The translations under genes were made by a program, and so were the position numbers. The notes beneath the pieces are model-generated. The model was given only the letters and a program-made list of their open reading frames with translations. It was not told the origin of the DNA and searched no databases. Positions 47,175 through 58,150 of a stretch of DNA of 64,000 nucleotides are shown here, one piece after another; position 1 is the first letter of the stretch, and each line of letters starts with the position of its first letter. This DNA comes from Papilionanthe hookeriana x Papilionanthe teres (taxonomy: Eukaryota; Streptophyta; Magnoliopsida; Asparagales; Orchidaceae). The stretch is from positions 75,537,306 to 75,601,305 of the forward strand of contig CM040426.1 in NCBI GenBank assembly GCA_022702705.1, in the 5' to 3' direction.

Positions 47175-47362
47175 ATCCAACAAATGGCTCTAGGAAATCC
47201 TGGAAAGAATTACTTTGGGATGTTGCAAAGCCTCTTTGAGAATGACAACAAATGAGAGGGTTGTTTTCCCATCAAGCCGATTGGTAAGGGAGCATGTGTG
47301 ATTGTTTTTTCTTCTGTGAATAAGGACACAAATGAGAGGGTTGTTGTTATCATCAACTTTTG
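47175..47362 (+). pseudogene. MAPK N-terminal fragment, plus-strand palindrome copy
   Basis: With frame changes the plus strand reads NPTNGSRK, a KELLWDV-type match to the HYF-ML block, then SHQADW/PIKPIG, GSMCDCFFF for GAYGIVRSS, and TNERVVV for TNEKVAV. Stops and indels are frequent. It corresponds to residues about 36-92 of the minus-strand pseudogene and is the right-arm copy of the palindrome. It stops abruptly at about 47362, where the repeat array of about 180 bp begins. Confidence 0.7.
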
Positions 47363-48020
47363 ATGTTATACGTGTTGGATGTCTACTTGAATGTTTTGGG
47401 GCATTATTTCTTTCGTACATAGATTTCGACAGCTAAAAACATCATTGTGGCTTTTTAGAGTGTGTTTAGGGCGCAAAACTAGAGTATGAATTGACGCAAC
47501 CATGCCAGAGATTGTTGTATCCATTGGCTTAAATTCTTGATGTTTCACATGTAGAATGTCCTTTTGAATACTATGGGACTATATTTCATTCATACATAGT
47601 TTCATGTAACTCAAGACATCCATAAAAACTCTATCACATGTGTTTATGACACAAAAGTAGGGTTTGGTTGGTGCAGCCATGCCCGTAAGTAGTTACCATT
47701 GCTTGACATTTTCATTTTTTTTATCATGGCACATGTTTTATGTCCATTTTAATGTTTAAGAACCATATTTCATTTGTAAATTGTCTCTCGTGTTCCAAGG
47801 GATGCATAAAACAGTTTAGCAGATGTTTCAGGCACGAAACCAAGGTTTGAATTGGTTCAGCCGTGCCCAAAAGTGGTCTCTCTTTTTTGGAATCATTTTT
47901 TATGTTGCTCGGGTTTGACGTCTAACTAAATCTTATGGGACTATATTCAACTGATTTATAGCTTCACATAATCCAAGAAATCCAAAAAAACCCTTTGGCG
48001 TCATAACTAGAGTAGACACG
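47361..48020. repeat. Tandem repeat of about 180 bp, nearly four diverged units
   Basis: Units start near 47361, 47538, 47722 and 47900 (spacing about 177-184 bp). Each has, in order: ATGTT-type start, GT(C/T)(T/C)A(C/T)T with TGAAT, a GGGACTATATTTCATT-like block, TACATAG-TTTC, a CCAAGACATCCATAAAA-like block, GTGTTTA-GGC(G/A)CAAAA, AGTTTGAATTGG-GCAGCCATGCC and a CCATTG-type end. The fourth unit is incomplete. Units differ from each other substantially. The unit length resembles plant satellite monomers, but four copies alone do not make a satellite. Confidence 0.7.
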
Positions 48021-48069
48021 CTCACAACTAGAGAGCCATGCCTTCCCTAGCCTACCTGGACATGACCAC

Positions 48070-49570
48070 GCCCATATAGAAGTCAGAAGATTAAGCAGAG
48101 TGACACAACCCATACACAAGTATTCTCCTTCTTTACATTATTTGTTACTGACTAATAGTAATAATCCAGAGTGCTTTGAGGAGGCTACTCAAGCTGAAGG
48201 TTCACTTCAAGGGACTGGGAGTGCGCCATGAATGAAGAAATGCAATGTTTGGAGTCAAAACAGAATTAGGATTTGACGATACGACAAAATGGCAAAAGAG
48301 AACTGCACAGTAAGTGGGTCTAGAGGCTGAAAGAGGAGTCAGATGGTAGCAAACGATACAAGGCAAGACTTGTTATGAAGGGTTTCCAGCTGAGGAAAGG
48401 AGTGGATTATACATAGACTTATCCCAGTGATGAAGATGACTACAGTCAAGGTTGTGTTAAGTCTGGTAGTAGAAGAAGATCAACATCTAGAGTAGATGAA
48501 TGTAAAAAAGCTTTCTTACTTGGAGATCTGGAGGAGGAGCTTTATAAGGTTCAACCAGAAGGTTATAAGGTTCCAGGCAAAGAAGGTTTGGTCTGTAGAT
48601 TAAAGAAGAGCCTTTATGACTTAAAGCTGGTCTGCGACATGGAACATAAGGTTTGATAAGTTCATGTCAGATAACAGATATTTGAAGTGCCAGGAAGACC
48701 ATTGTTGCTTCATCAAACACTTTGGTAAATGTTATAGTTAGCTTCTTTTGCAAGTGGATGACAAGCTGATTGCGGGGGCAGATAATGAGAAAATCAGGGA
48801 CTTGATTAAACAATTATTAAGTAAGTTTGGGCTCTCCATGAATGAGGTGAAACCTATTAGCACTTCCTTAGGTAATCACTTCAAGCTATCAATGGAGCTA
48901 TTGCCTAACTTTGAAGTAGAGAAAGCACACATGAAGAAAACTCCATATGTTTTAGCAATTGGAACTTCGATGTATGCGATGATTTGTACCAGGCCAAATA
49001 TTACATATGCAGTGGGAGTAGTCAACAGATACATGAACAATCTAGACAAGCATCATTGGGATGCGGTAAAGTGGATTATCACGTATTTGAGGGTAACAAT
49101 CAATATGACACTTTGCTATTGATCAGTACAGAGATTAGATCCATATATGAAAGGAGATGTGGATGGTAGACGAAATACAATGGGGTATATCTTTACAGTG
49201 AGAAATACAACAGTGAGTTCAGTTTCCAGATTGCAGAAGATCGTTTTACTTTTAACTACAAAGGCTGAACATGTTGTTATTAATGATGCTAATAAGAAGA
49301 TGGTTTGGCTACAGAGTTTCTTGGTAGAATTAGATAAGGAGCATGTGATTGGAAAACTCTACAGTGACAGTATGAGTGTAATTCACTTTGCTAATAATAC
49401 TGCTTATCATGTCAGATGAAACATATCCATCTCAGGTATCATTTCATTTGATCTCTTCTACAAGATGGACAATTATTTTTGAAAAAGATACACTCAATTG
49501 AGAATCCCGCGAATATTTTGACAAAAGTGGTGACTGTACAGAAACTGAAGCTATGCTTCGTTTCAGTTGT
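48070..49570 (+). pseudogene. Ty1-copia RT and RNase H remnant
   Basis: With frame changes this gives the copia pol C-terminal half: ECFEEATQAEG (48175), GDLEEELYKVQPEGYKVPG (48525-48580), RLKKSLYDLK, LQVDDKLIAGADNEKI (48750; the YVDD box is degraded to QVDD), then MKKTPYVLAIGTSMYAMICT (48931-48990), YMNNLDKHHWDAVKW (49032), the RNase H part KAEHVVINDANKKMVWLQ (49264) and LYSDSMSVIHFANN (49360), and the tail HSIENPANILTKVVTVQKLK (49493-49552). Between VDD and KPISTSLG about 50 codons of the RT-connection are deleted (LSMNEVKP joins directly). Gag, protease and integrase are missing upstream. The polypurine tract and 3' LTR follow. Confidence 0.85.
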
Positions 49571-49677
49571 GTTTCATGAAGTTTGAGACCGATGGTGATC
49601 CACACCACAATACGTGACTATGAAAGTGATTCAAATGGTGGTACGTGTACATAGCACTGGTGCTGGGTGCTATTGTC

Positions 49678-49691
49678 TCTAAGTGGGAGAT
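49678..49691 (+). other. Polypurine tract of the copia element
   Basis: CTAAGTGGGAGATT directly before the TGTTGTGATT start of the LTR, the standard place and composition of a copia plus-strand primer. Confidence 0.75.
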
Positions 49692-50272
49692 TGTTGTGAT
49701 TGTGGAGCCAAAATCACCCAACCCTAGGTTTGGGCGCATAAGGGCTTACTGATGGGTGTTCAACCGAGAGTGGGTGCTTTTATGCTCTCCTTGGGCGCCT
49801 TTGCGCACAATGTTGGGGTGCTAACAGAGGGACCAACGCTCAAGCGCCTAATGTTTTAGTCGTGCTTTGTTTGCTTCCCGACAGCTTGACACTTAGGCAC
49901 CAAGTCGGGGCACCTAAGAGCAAGGAGCAGTTAGGCACGATTAATTGGTTTTTAATACCAATTTGGAGTGGTTGCAAGTCAAGTCTTCCATTGGTGTTCT
50001 TCGACAAATTTCTGGTGAATGAGAGAAGAGTCGGAGAGGAGAATTTCTGGGATCCTGGTGTGTGTTTTAGCGTCGGATCGGTGAGGAAAGATTGTGGAGC
50101 GTGTCTTGTAAATTTTCTTTTTTTGTATGGAGAGAAAAGTTGTGTGAGTTCTTTGTAAAACCTTTTGATATTCATAGTGGAAATTTATGGTGGTGTGGCT
50201 TCATGGCATTTTTTCGTTCTCGGGTTTTTCAACATATAAATCTTGTGTGTTTTTCTATTTGCTTTGCTTTTG

Positions 50273-50323
<51 letters not shown>

Positions 50324-50438
50324 TTTTGTTCTGACTTTCTTGAATTGGTGTGATCTGGTTGTTCTGTAGTGTGGTCTCGTTTCTAATCGATCATAAGCCT
50401 AATAAAATTTGAGAATTGTTCTCGATATATTCCTAACA
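49692..50438 (+). mobile_element. 3' LTR of the copia element, family D
   Basis: About 747 bp, TGTTGTGATTGTGGAGCC to ATATTCCTAACA. The start is fixed by the polypurine tract and by alignment with 39946; the end is chosen at a plausible CTAACA before the match is lost. A (TA)n tract at 50278-50322 interrupts the U5 side. A 5' LTR is not found within the window for this element. Confidence 0.75.
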
Positions 50439-50790
50439 CCTAGTCAGTTTCTTAACATAATCACCTACTGTGTGTGGAGTTTGTGTGATTAGTCAAAACT
50501 ATAGTACGCTTACATTTTGTTGATTTTGTTACTTCAATGTTCAAATTTATCAAGTGTGATTCAATTGATGGACCTCAGGCTAACGAGGATGCCTAAAGAC
50601 CGAAAATTTTCTTGGGCCAAATGAACAAGATTTACTTTTTATTGAATTGAATAATATATTAGTTGTAGTATATCTATCTATATATGACACAAGAGGATAA
50701 TTAAATTTATAATAATTAAAATATTTTTAATAAGATGGGTATATTATAATGATAAATACTATATATTTTTAATATAAAATTTATATGTGA
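50439..50790. other. AT-rich intergenic DNA, nothing recognised
   Basis: Short stretch after the copia LTR without coding region. Confidence 0.4.
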
Positions 50791-50945
50791 GTGTTTGTGT
50801 CGCTCGCCGTGATTCTTTGGTTGGTAGCTACATTGTCGGTAGTGAGTTTCCTGGTCATGGGTTCGAGCCCGCCATAGTGCATCTGCCTGCAGCGCGGGAT
50901 TGAGTGATTAAGGTTGGTTGGGTGCTTGTGTCATAATCTTCGACC

Positions 50946-51034
<89 letters not shown>
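50791..51034 (+). repeat. SINE-like sequence with (TA)n tail
   Basis: A perfect pol III B box GGTTCGAGCCC lies at about 50861-50871, preceded by TTGGTTGGTAGCTACATTG (50817-50835), a possible A box. The GC-richer body runs to about 50935 and ends in (TA)n at 50949-51034. Plausible tRNA-derived SINE; too degenerate to be a tRNA gene. Confidence 0.4.
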
Positions 51035-51037
<3 letters not shown>

Positions 51038-51839
51038 GGTGGCGGGGTCATCTGTAAGTTTTCCTCAGCGAGAGTTGATTTTCATCGTGATGCGTGAGTG
51101 GTCGAATAACGATACATGATGTCTGACCTCATCATTAGTTTCATAGGACTCTAGCGCATAAAAAAATTATTATTTGGGCGTCTCGAAAGAACCCTTTGGG
51201 AACTACTTTGTATGGGGAGCTCGCTGGTGACTGCTCCCTCTCGCCTGGCCGTTCATCGCTTGCGCCTCTTCCACACTAGTCGGGCCCTCAATTTCTCAAC
51301 CATTCGCGACCTTGGGATGTGTTGGGGGAATCCCCGCACAACTTTCTCCAGTCGGCGCTCTCCCCCGTTGACATTTCCTCCGCCCCGGCGCCATTTCACG
51401 TCTGCGCCTCTCATTCGGCTCTCCCTCGTACGGTAGTTTCCCCCGCTTATGCCAAATCAAGCTCTAAGGCGCACTTGCCACGTCCTTCCCTTGTGGCCGG
51501 CGACCTTGGCCGGTCCTCCCTATAAGGGGAGAACACCCCGTCGGCGCCCCTTTGCTCGCCTTACTACCTTAGTTGTCGGGTGAAATCATGCTGCCGCCAA
51601 CCCCTCGGTGCTCGAGGACCACGCAAGTGTCCGACACATTTTGGCCCGAATTCCCACCGGAGTTCCAACCATTGGTGAAGGGCCGATGGGATTGCAGCGT
51701 CCAGAGACCCGAAACTCCTTCCACCTTGGGAGCCTTTTGAGAGGTGATTTTGATGAACGCTTGGAGCATCTTTTGGAGTTTGGGAAGCTCTTGCCTCATC
51801 CCTCTTTGGTGAAGCTGTCTTCGCCATAGCATGGGAGGG
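51035..51839. other. GC-rich stretch, no supported gene
   Basis: 51180-51840 is clearly GC-richer than its surroundings and has overlapping open frames on both strands (e.g. 51212-51436, 51564-51857) without known motifs. It leads into the family C block, so it is probably LTR or leader sequence of a retroelement. An old gene fragment cannot be excluded. Confidence 0.35.
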
Positions 51840-53150
51840 CGCTCCATCAAACGTCACGAAGGTACAACTCCTCTAAAGCCCGGTGTTTTTTCTTTCTCTC
51901 AAGCCTTCTAGATTTTGTGTTAGAGTTATAGGATTTCAGCTGATGTTAGAGGGAGCCTCATAAGTTAGGAGCTTTTATTGTGATCCCCTATTAACCTTAA
52001 CCCGTGATTTATATGGCCGGGATGATGATTACCTGGTTGTTTGATGGTTTCACTCTCGATGAAGGAGTTGAAACCACTTTGACTTTAAGAACGAGGAATA
52101 TCTTTGATCCTCGCTCCCTAGGTCGTGAAGCTTATGTCTATAGAGAAAACCTTCATATTCTTAAAAGTTTTAGCGTGTGTAAAAGCATCTTCACGTTTTA
52201 CCAAATAATTAGAGGTAGATTCTTCGTTACACCGAGTAACAAACGGTTGCTACACACCTTCATCCACCCTAGATCCTCGTGAGATTGTTAGGATGAGTCT
52301 GATTTGCCATCGATTATGATCGGGTTTTCGTTTTGCGTGCATTTCATTTGTATTGCATGATCTTTAAAAATCATATGCATGAACAACCTTTATTTGTGAG
52401 TGTTGTTGATCGGTTACCTACTTCGGTCGGGCCGATCGACCATCCTATCGGTCAATTTGACCGATTGGCCGCCTCCGGTCTAATCAGGCGATCAATCACT
52501 CTCTTTCAACTTGACCGATCGACTTTCTCCGATTCGATCGGTCGATCGATCACTCTTGGACAACTTGACCCAACGACCTTCTCTGGTCTGATCGATCAAT
52601 TAATAACTTCCGATCGACTTAACCGATCAACCGTCTCTGATCCTATCGATTAGTCGATCACTCTCGATTGACTTAATCGATTGGCCGCTTTCCTTCTGAC
52701 CGGTCGATTGATCACTTTTGATCGATTTGACTGGTCGACCACTTAAGGTCCGATTGGTTGATCGATCACTCTTGGTCAACTCGATCGATTGATCGACCAC
52801 ATCCAACTGAATGATTGCATTGTTTGTGTACATTTTTGCCTTGCCGTCTTGGAACATTCACTCTTGCATCTGCACAATTATCTTAGTGTGCATCTATGAG
52901 CGTACGTTCCCATATGTTCATATCGAGCACTTGCTCCCCACTTGGGTGTAATATGCTTGTGCACTCACTCCCTGACATTTTCACATATCATTTTGCACCA
53001 TGTCACGCATGTTTGCATTTACCTTTGCATGTCTTTGCATGTTTTCTTTCATCGTTTTTGTCATGTCGCGCATGCTTGATATCTTCACATGAGCTCATGT
53101 TCTTACATGCTCACGTGGAAACACTCACATATCTTGTGAGGGGGTAGCTT
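51840..53150. mobile_element. Retroelement noncoding block, family C (second copy)
   Basis: Same order of zones as 17900-19700: TTGAAACCACTTTGACTTTA, a TTAGGATGAGTC...GTATTGCATG zone, a GATCGATC-rich minisatellite at 52410-52810, then a GCATG/CATGTTTGCAT-rich zone to 53150. No coding capacity. Confidence 0.45.
52410..52810. repeat. GATCG-rich minisatellite
   Basis: Units of roughly 35-45 bp with the core GGTCGATCGATCACTCTTGG and ACTTGACCGATCGAC. It is related in composition and position to 18640-19560. Confidence 0.65.
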
Positions 53151-53989
53151 GCACATCAAGTCTGCTTGTTGTATGACTTTCCCCAATGAGATTCGTACTA
53201 CCTCACTTCCTATGGCATAATCTATATGTGTCATGGACATATGTCATGTTTCTTAGTACGAGTCATGCTTCTTAGCTTCTGAACTCGCCAAGCACACAAT
53301 TTGTATCCATGATTCTCACCTAATATAAATCATGCTTCTTAGCCCTTGAACTCACTTGGACTATGAATCATATCACCCGTCATTCAGCTACTTCACTCAT
53401 GGTATGTCATGTATGTGCCTTTCATTACTAGCATGTCGTGCATCAGATGTTCTTACCCATTTGCATGCTCATCTATGGTTGTTGCTCGGGTGAGGTGTGA
53501 TCTCCCCATAAGTGTCCTATACCTTACACAGTTAGCCCATTCTGTTGTCTACTTCAGCGTTGGTTATTATTAGGGCGAGGTGTAATCCCTTCCCCAAGGT
53601 GTCCTGTACCCTTGGCAGCCAAGCATGTCATCATCTATGCCTGGTAGTGTGGTGTTTTTGCATAAGCAATGTGCACTTATGGCATGTTCTTCATTAGTAT
53701 GTTCCATCACATGCTTATGACAAACAATTGTTTATTTCGGTGATAGCCTAAGTCTATCATTCGCTGTCACTCGTGATCACTCCCACCTCAATAAAGCGGT
53801 CCACAATGCACCGGATCACTTTGTATGTTTGCATGTAAGCTTTATCAGTTATCTTGAAGTAAAATTATACTCGTTAGTTGAGCGATCCATTGTTGGTCGT
53901 GATGCTTTAATGAACATTGCTTACGAGGACATCTCAACTATCCAAATTTTTGCATCACAATCAACACACATATGTTTGTGCTAGGGTTC
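53151..53989. other. Noncoding DNA, probably retroelement
   Basis: CATG-, TCATGCTTCTTAGC- and GGTGTGATCTCCCC-type words recur (for example about 53265 and 53330; about 53515 and 53580). No coding region. Confidence 0.35.
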
Positions 53990-54883
53990 CAATTGGTCTA
54001 ATAGGTTCCACCTTGGATTTTCTTTCGTTACCTATTTTAAAAAAATAAAAAAATATATTTTTATTACTCTTATGCATCATATTTTAAAACCTATTTTAAA
54101 ATCATTTCATTTATAGCTTAGGCCATATGTAAGACCAATAATTTACAAGCTTTTACTGGCATAAAATCTGTATCTACTGGCTAGAACTTTTAAATCTTTA
54201 GGATGGGGCAGGTCGGCGACCCCATCAAAAACATACGTCAGTTTTTTACCCACACTTTACACACACATTTAGATATATTTAACTAGGCCACTTTTTTTTC
54301 TAGATGCTTGCTAGACTAGGGCTATGGTGTAGCTAACTTTTTCATATGCCTTGGTTTGTGCCTTAGCCAGGAATTATTTTTTTGTGCTACTTTCTGTGTT
54401 TATCGAGTTTGAAACCTGCAAACTAGTCTATTTAGGGGTGGTCTTCTACAGGGTTCCTTGTCCAACAAGGGAAAAGCTACCATGATTTACGTTAACGCCT
54501 TTTATGTAGGTGTTGTTGAGCTCACTTCCCATCGGACATGATCTATTTTGCGTTGCATGAAACAACCTGTAGTAACTATTTTTTGCAGATTGAGTCATTC
54601 TTTTAGAATTTTTTCATGTACTTTTTAGATTTCTTAGGCAGAGTGTATATCATAAATAAAGTACAAGCACTAATTTCGAGCTACTCGATACGTGGAACCG
54701 TATGACGGGGACCGGGAGTAGCTTTCTCGTATCCCGTATCTTAATTTTAAATCTATGTTTATGTATATAATTAGGATCAGACATTTCTATGCAGAGCTTG
54801 ACCGTCTTTTTCTATTTTCTAGGATATGTTGCTGATCCAACAACATTCAATCTGTTACTTTTTTATTCACTTGGCTTTCCGTA
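53990..54883. repeat. Direct repeat unit, copy 1 (3' part)
   Basis: AAAGTACAAGCACTAATTTC, GCTACTCGATACGTGG, CCGTATGACGGGGACCGGGAG, and finally TAGGATATGTTGCTGATCC match, in order, 57890-58085 (AAGGTACGAGCACGAATTC, AGCATATGACAAGGACAAGG, TGGGATATGTGTCGACC). It is interrupted at 54884 by a TIR element. Confidence 0.5.
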
Positions 54884-56326
54884 GGGCCTGTTTAGGGCAG
54901 CTTTTTCGGCGCGTTGCATTTTGAAATTGCGGGTCCTCCCGTTTGAAAACCGCGTCATGAAGACGTTCGACCCCGCGCTCTCTCTGCATTTCTTCTGCCT
55001 TTCTCGACATTTCCTCTTTCGTGTTTCTTCTGCCCCAGCTACCTCTCTCAATTGCTCTCGCAAAGTTGTACCCCGCTGCCGAGGTATCTCTCTCGTTTCT
55101 TTCTCGTGCCTCGTGCATTTTAAGTGGCTCTGTCCTGTGGCAACTTGCCTTTCTCTTCTTTCTTTTCCCTCCGATCTCTGGTTATTGTGCTTGGTATGTA
55201 TATAGAGCGCTCATTGTTGATGGAATGACTTTCTCTTTGTGATTTGTGGCTCTCATTTGCGATATGTAGGGTTTTGTGAGAATTTTGTGGAATCAATCTC
55301 ATTTTCCAAGCGATTTGTGAGTTTCTCAAATGGCTTTCTCATTTTCCTCTCTGGTTAGAATTTTGTGGGTTTCTTAAATGGCTTTCTCATTTTCCTCTCT
55401 CTGTGATTTATGGCTTTCTTAAATGGCTTTTTTGTGAGAATTTTGTGGATTTTGTGAGTTTTGCAACTTCTCTGTGATTTGTTTGGATGCCCTGTATGTA
55501 GATAGCACTGTTTCAGTGCCCTGTGTGTAAATAGCAGTGTTTCGGGTGCCCTGTTTATTACTGCATTGAAAAATGGATGAAAAAGAGCTTGATTTGTGGA
55601 CAACACTGTTTCGATGCCCTATATGTCATTGCCTCAAGTGAAAAATATGGATTGATAGCACTGTTTCGGGTTCTATGTAAGTAATTGCCTTAAATGAAAG
55701 AGAGTGCTTGATTTGTAGATAGGAATGTTTCGGGTGAGTGTATGTAATTGCCTCAAATGAAAAATATGGGATGAGGTTCTACCATTATCTTTTTGTGTTA
55801 GAATTTGAAAAATGGATGAAAGATGATGTTAATTTTGGTTGTAGGTTATGAGGAGGTGGTGGTGTGTTGCGGGAGAAGATGTTGACATGGTGGAGTGGTG
55901 TGGTGTGCTATTGATATTGGCGGTTGGTGTGTGTTTTGGAGAAGGTGGTGTGGTGTGGCGTGGTGTTGGTTATGAGTTAGTCCGATGGTGGTTGGTGTGT
56001 GGGTATCTATGTGGAGGTGTGTTGTTGGTGTATGGAGGTGGTGGTGTCTTGATGTGTGTGGTTATTGTGTGGTGGTGTCTTGATGTGGGTGGTTGTGTAG
56101 AGGTATTGGTATCTGTGTGGAGTTGTGTGGTATTGGTATGAACGGTTATATTGCAAACAACATTAATATATATGAGCAGAATGATCATTTATCCAGAAAA
56201 AACTGCAACACAACTATTTTCAAACCGCAAATAACAAACAGACAGTCAACTTATCCGTAACAGTTTGTGCGCAGTAGCTGCTGCACGACATCTTATTATT
56301 AAGCCGCAGTTGCCCCGAACAAATCC
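54884..56326. mobile_element. 1.44-kb element with Harbinger-like ends and a GT-rich interior
   Basis: The left end GGGCCTGTTTAGGGCAGC and the right end (read in reverse GGATTTGTTCGGGGCAACTG) match the terminal type of the Harbinger-like MITEs in this window. It splits copies of the direct repeat, as expected of an insertion. The interior holds a CTCT-rich zone (54970-55170), a CTTTCTCATTTTCCTCTCT repeat zone (55330-55400), repeats of ATAGCACTGTTTCGG-type words (55500-55730) and a GGTGTGTGGTGG-rich zone (55850-56130). No transposase. A TWA target duplication was not found. Confidence 0.55.
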
Positions 56327-58150
56327 TTTTTTCTTGCAGTGTGTTGCCATTTTCGCTTTCTTACTGATTGTGATTTGTTTGAGAATCATGTGTAAATGCC
56401 ATTTAGGCTACCTAAGGACCTAAATTTTCTTCCTAACAAAATTCTAATAATAAAAGATTAAAACTAATAAGTATTTAAGATAAAAATATCCCAACTTTTT
56501 CAAAACCTATTTTTATTTTCTTGCATGGTCTTCGGGCTAAATTTAAAACGGTTTGCATAATCTAGCTATAATTCAATTCATCCTTAATAGGGCCTCTACA
56601 TTAGGACTTGTTTGCTAATTACATCATATTAGCATATCTAGAGGAGAAGCCTCCGTGTTTTTTCACCTTGCCTAGCCAAACATAAGATTTCTAATTAGGT
56701 GGTTGTCTAGCACTCTTAAGGTGTCAGAGGCTTCCCGACTCATACGAGATAGAAGTCCTTGTGAGAGCGTCTCGACTTTGTAGCCGTACATCTCTTCTTT
56801 CCACTCCAATGGCCTCATTGTTATTTACATGACAAGTATAAGTCTCACCTCTACATGGTTTATCTACAAAGGGTCTTAGGACTTAGAGTGTTCTTCTCTT
56901 GACCTTAGGACTATTGTGATTTCATTGGACAATGCAATTCATAGATTGCTAAGAACAGATATCTGGTCAAGTTAGGTCTACTGCCTTCACAATAAGGTAG
57001 ACTTGTGGTTCTAATAGCTTGAGATGGAAGATTCACGATATTCTGACTTGTCTATCTCAACCTGATTAGAATTTCTCTGCTTTTATATTGATATACCCCA
57101 TTTGAGCACTGTCATTCTTTTGACACCTCGTTGATATCATCTCGTAGACCTCAATTGTGGACATATCGCTGCCCGTTTGGGATACTGTGATTCATCTTGT
57201 ACCCCTCGGTTCGGCCTGGAAGCATAGTGCGAACATATGAGATGGTCTGGTTATTTCGTAGGCCTTGATTGCCGATAAGCCGCCATCCATATAGACCGTG
57301 AGGGACTAATCCTCTAGCCGTATGGCTCGACGTGAGATTTGAAAGCATGGAGATGCTGTGAGATAACCATCATTTTACACATCCCTTTATTTCTCGTCAC
57401 TTGAATGTAAGCTGAAACCCTTTAATTGAGTGTATTCTTGGGCATTTTTCAAGTTGTAATTAACTAAAGAGATACATCCTTTTGGGAGTAGCTCTTGACC
57501 CTAAGATAAAAATATTCTTTTTGGTTCTCTTGTTATTTGAATAGCTTATGTAGGTATTATTTCATGAATATTCGATCTGAAGTTTTTCGATCCAATCCTG
57601 TTTGGACGTACACTCCTGACTTATGACATGAGGTTTATCTCACATAAGTTTTCTATGATTCTTTTTAAATTTGTCTGCTTAGTTTTTATCTTATTTCCTC
57701 ATTTTTCGATCTCACATCTTCTCTGAATCGTTTCGATGGTTCACGAGGACTCTTTGGAAAAGAGAATCCTAAGACGATCATTAGACAAACTGGCGACTCC
57801 GATTAAAGAGAGCCAAAAAGAGCAGGTCGAGTATTTTTTTAGATTTTCATATGTATTTTGTTTAGAGTACATAGTTTGAAGTCTATATCGAAAATAAGGT
57901 ACGAGCACGAATTCTAAGGTGCTTGATCTGCAGAAGCATATGACAAGGACAAGGAGTGTATGCCTGTGATGCATACATTACTTTTAAATTATTTTTGTTG
58001 TATAGACATTAGGACTTGATATTTATATGCAAAATGTGACCTTATTTTTATCTTTATGGGATATGTGTCGACCAAGCGACACCGAGCTGTTATTTATTTC
58101 AATCATGTGATTTGTTCATTTTGTGCTTAATGTTGAAATTATCTATTTCT
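56327..58150. repeat. Direct repeat unit, copy 2
   Basis: It aligns with 58151-59400 over most of its length. Pairs: ATTAGGACTTGTTTGCTAAT / ATTAAGAACTTGCTAGATAA; CTAGCCAAACATAAGATTTC / CTAGCTAAACATAAATTTC; GGTTGTCTAGCACTC / GGTTGTCTAGAATG; TCTTCTCTTGACCTTAGGA / TTTCTCTTGACTTTAGGG; GATACTGTGATTCATC / AATATAGTGATTCATC. Near 57790 it reads ACTGGCGACTCCGATTAAAG, a word common next to gypsy 5' LTRs. No coding region. Confidence 0.6.

Larger units (their letters stand above)
45790..47362. repeat. Large palindrome, arms about 0.75-0.8 kb, centre about 46550
   Basis: Reading outwards from about 46550, the left arm (reverse complement) and the right arm run in parallel. Matches: CACAAAGGC/GCCTTTGTG next to the centre; TTTAAATAAAAAG...ATCTAGAAATA; AAGGAATCCTA (46278 / 46945); GAAGTGTTT...TTGAGAAGAT; TTGATTTAATTAGGAG; GATCCAACAAATGG versus AATCCAACAAATGG; and CATCAAGCCGATTGGTA in the MAPK coding part. 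The right arm lacks about 100 bp found in the left (45965-46065), and the left holds a (TA)n tract. Arms differ by roughly 15-25 percent by eye, so the structure is old. Confidence 0.75.

Noticed and set aside
50861..50871. A tRNA gene suggested by a perfect B box
   Set aside because: The surrounding sequence does not fold into a cloverleaf that I can draw, and no acceptor stem pairs; SINE-like is the better reading.
55848..56141. 97-codon open frame rich in valine, glycine and tryptophan
   Set aside because: It is the translation of a GT/GGT-rich low-complexity tract inside a TIR element.
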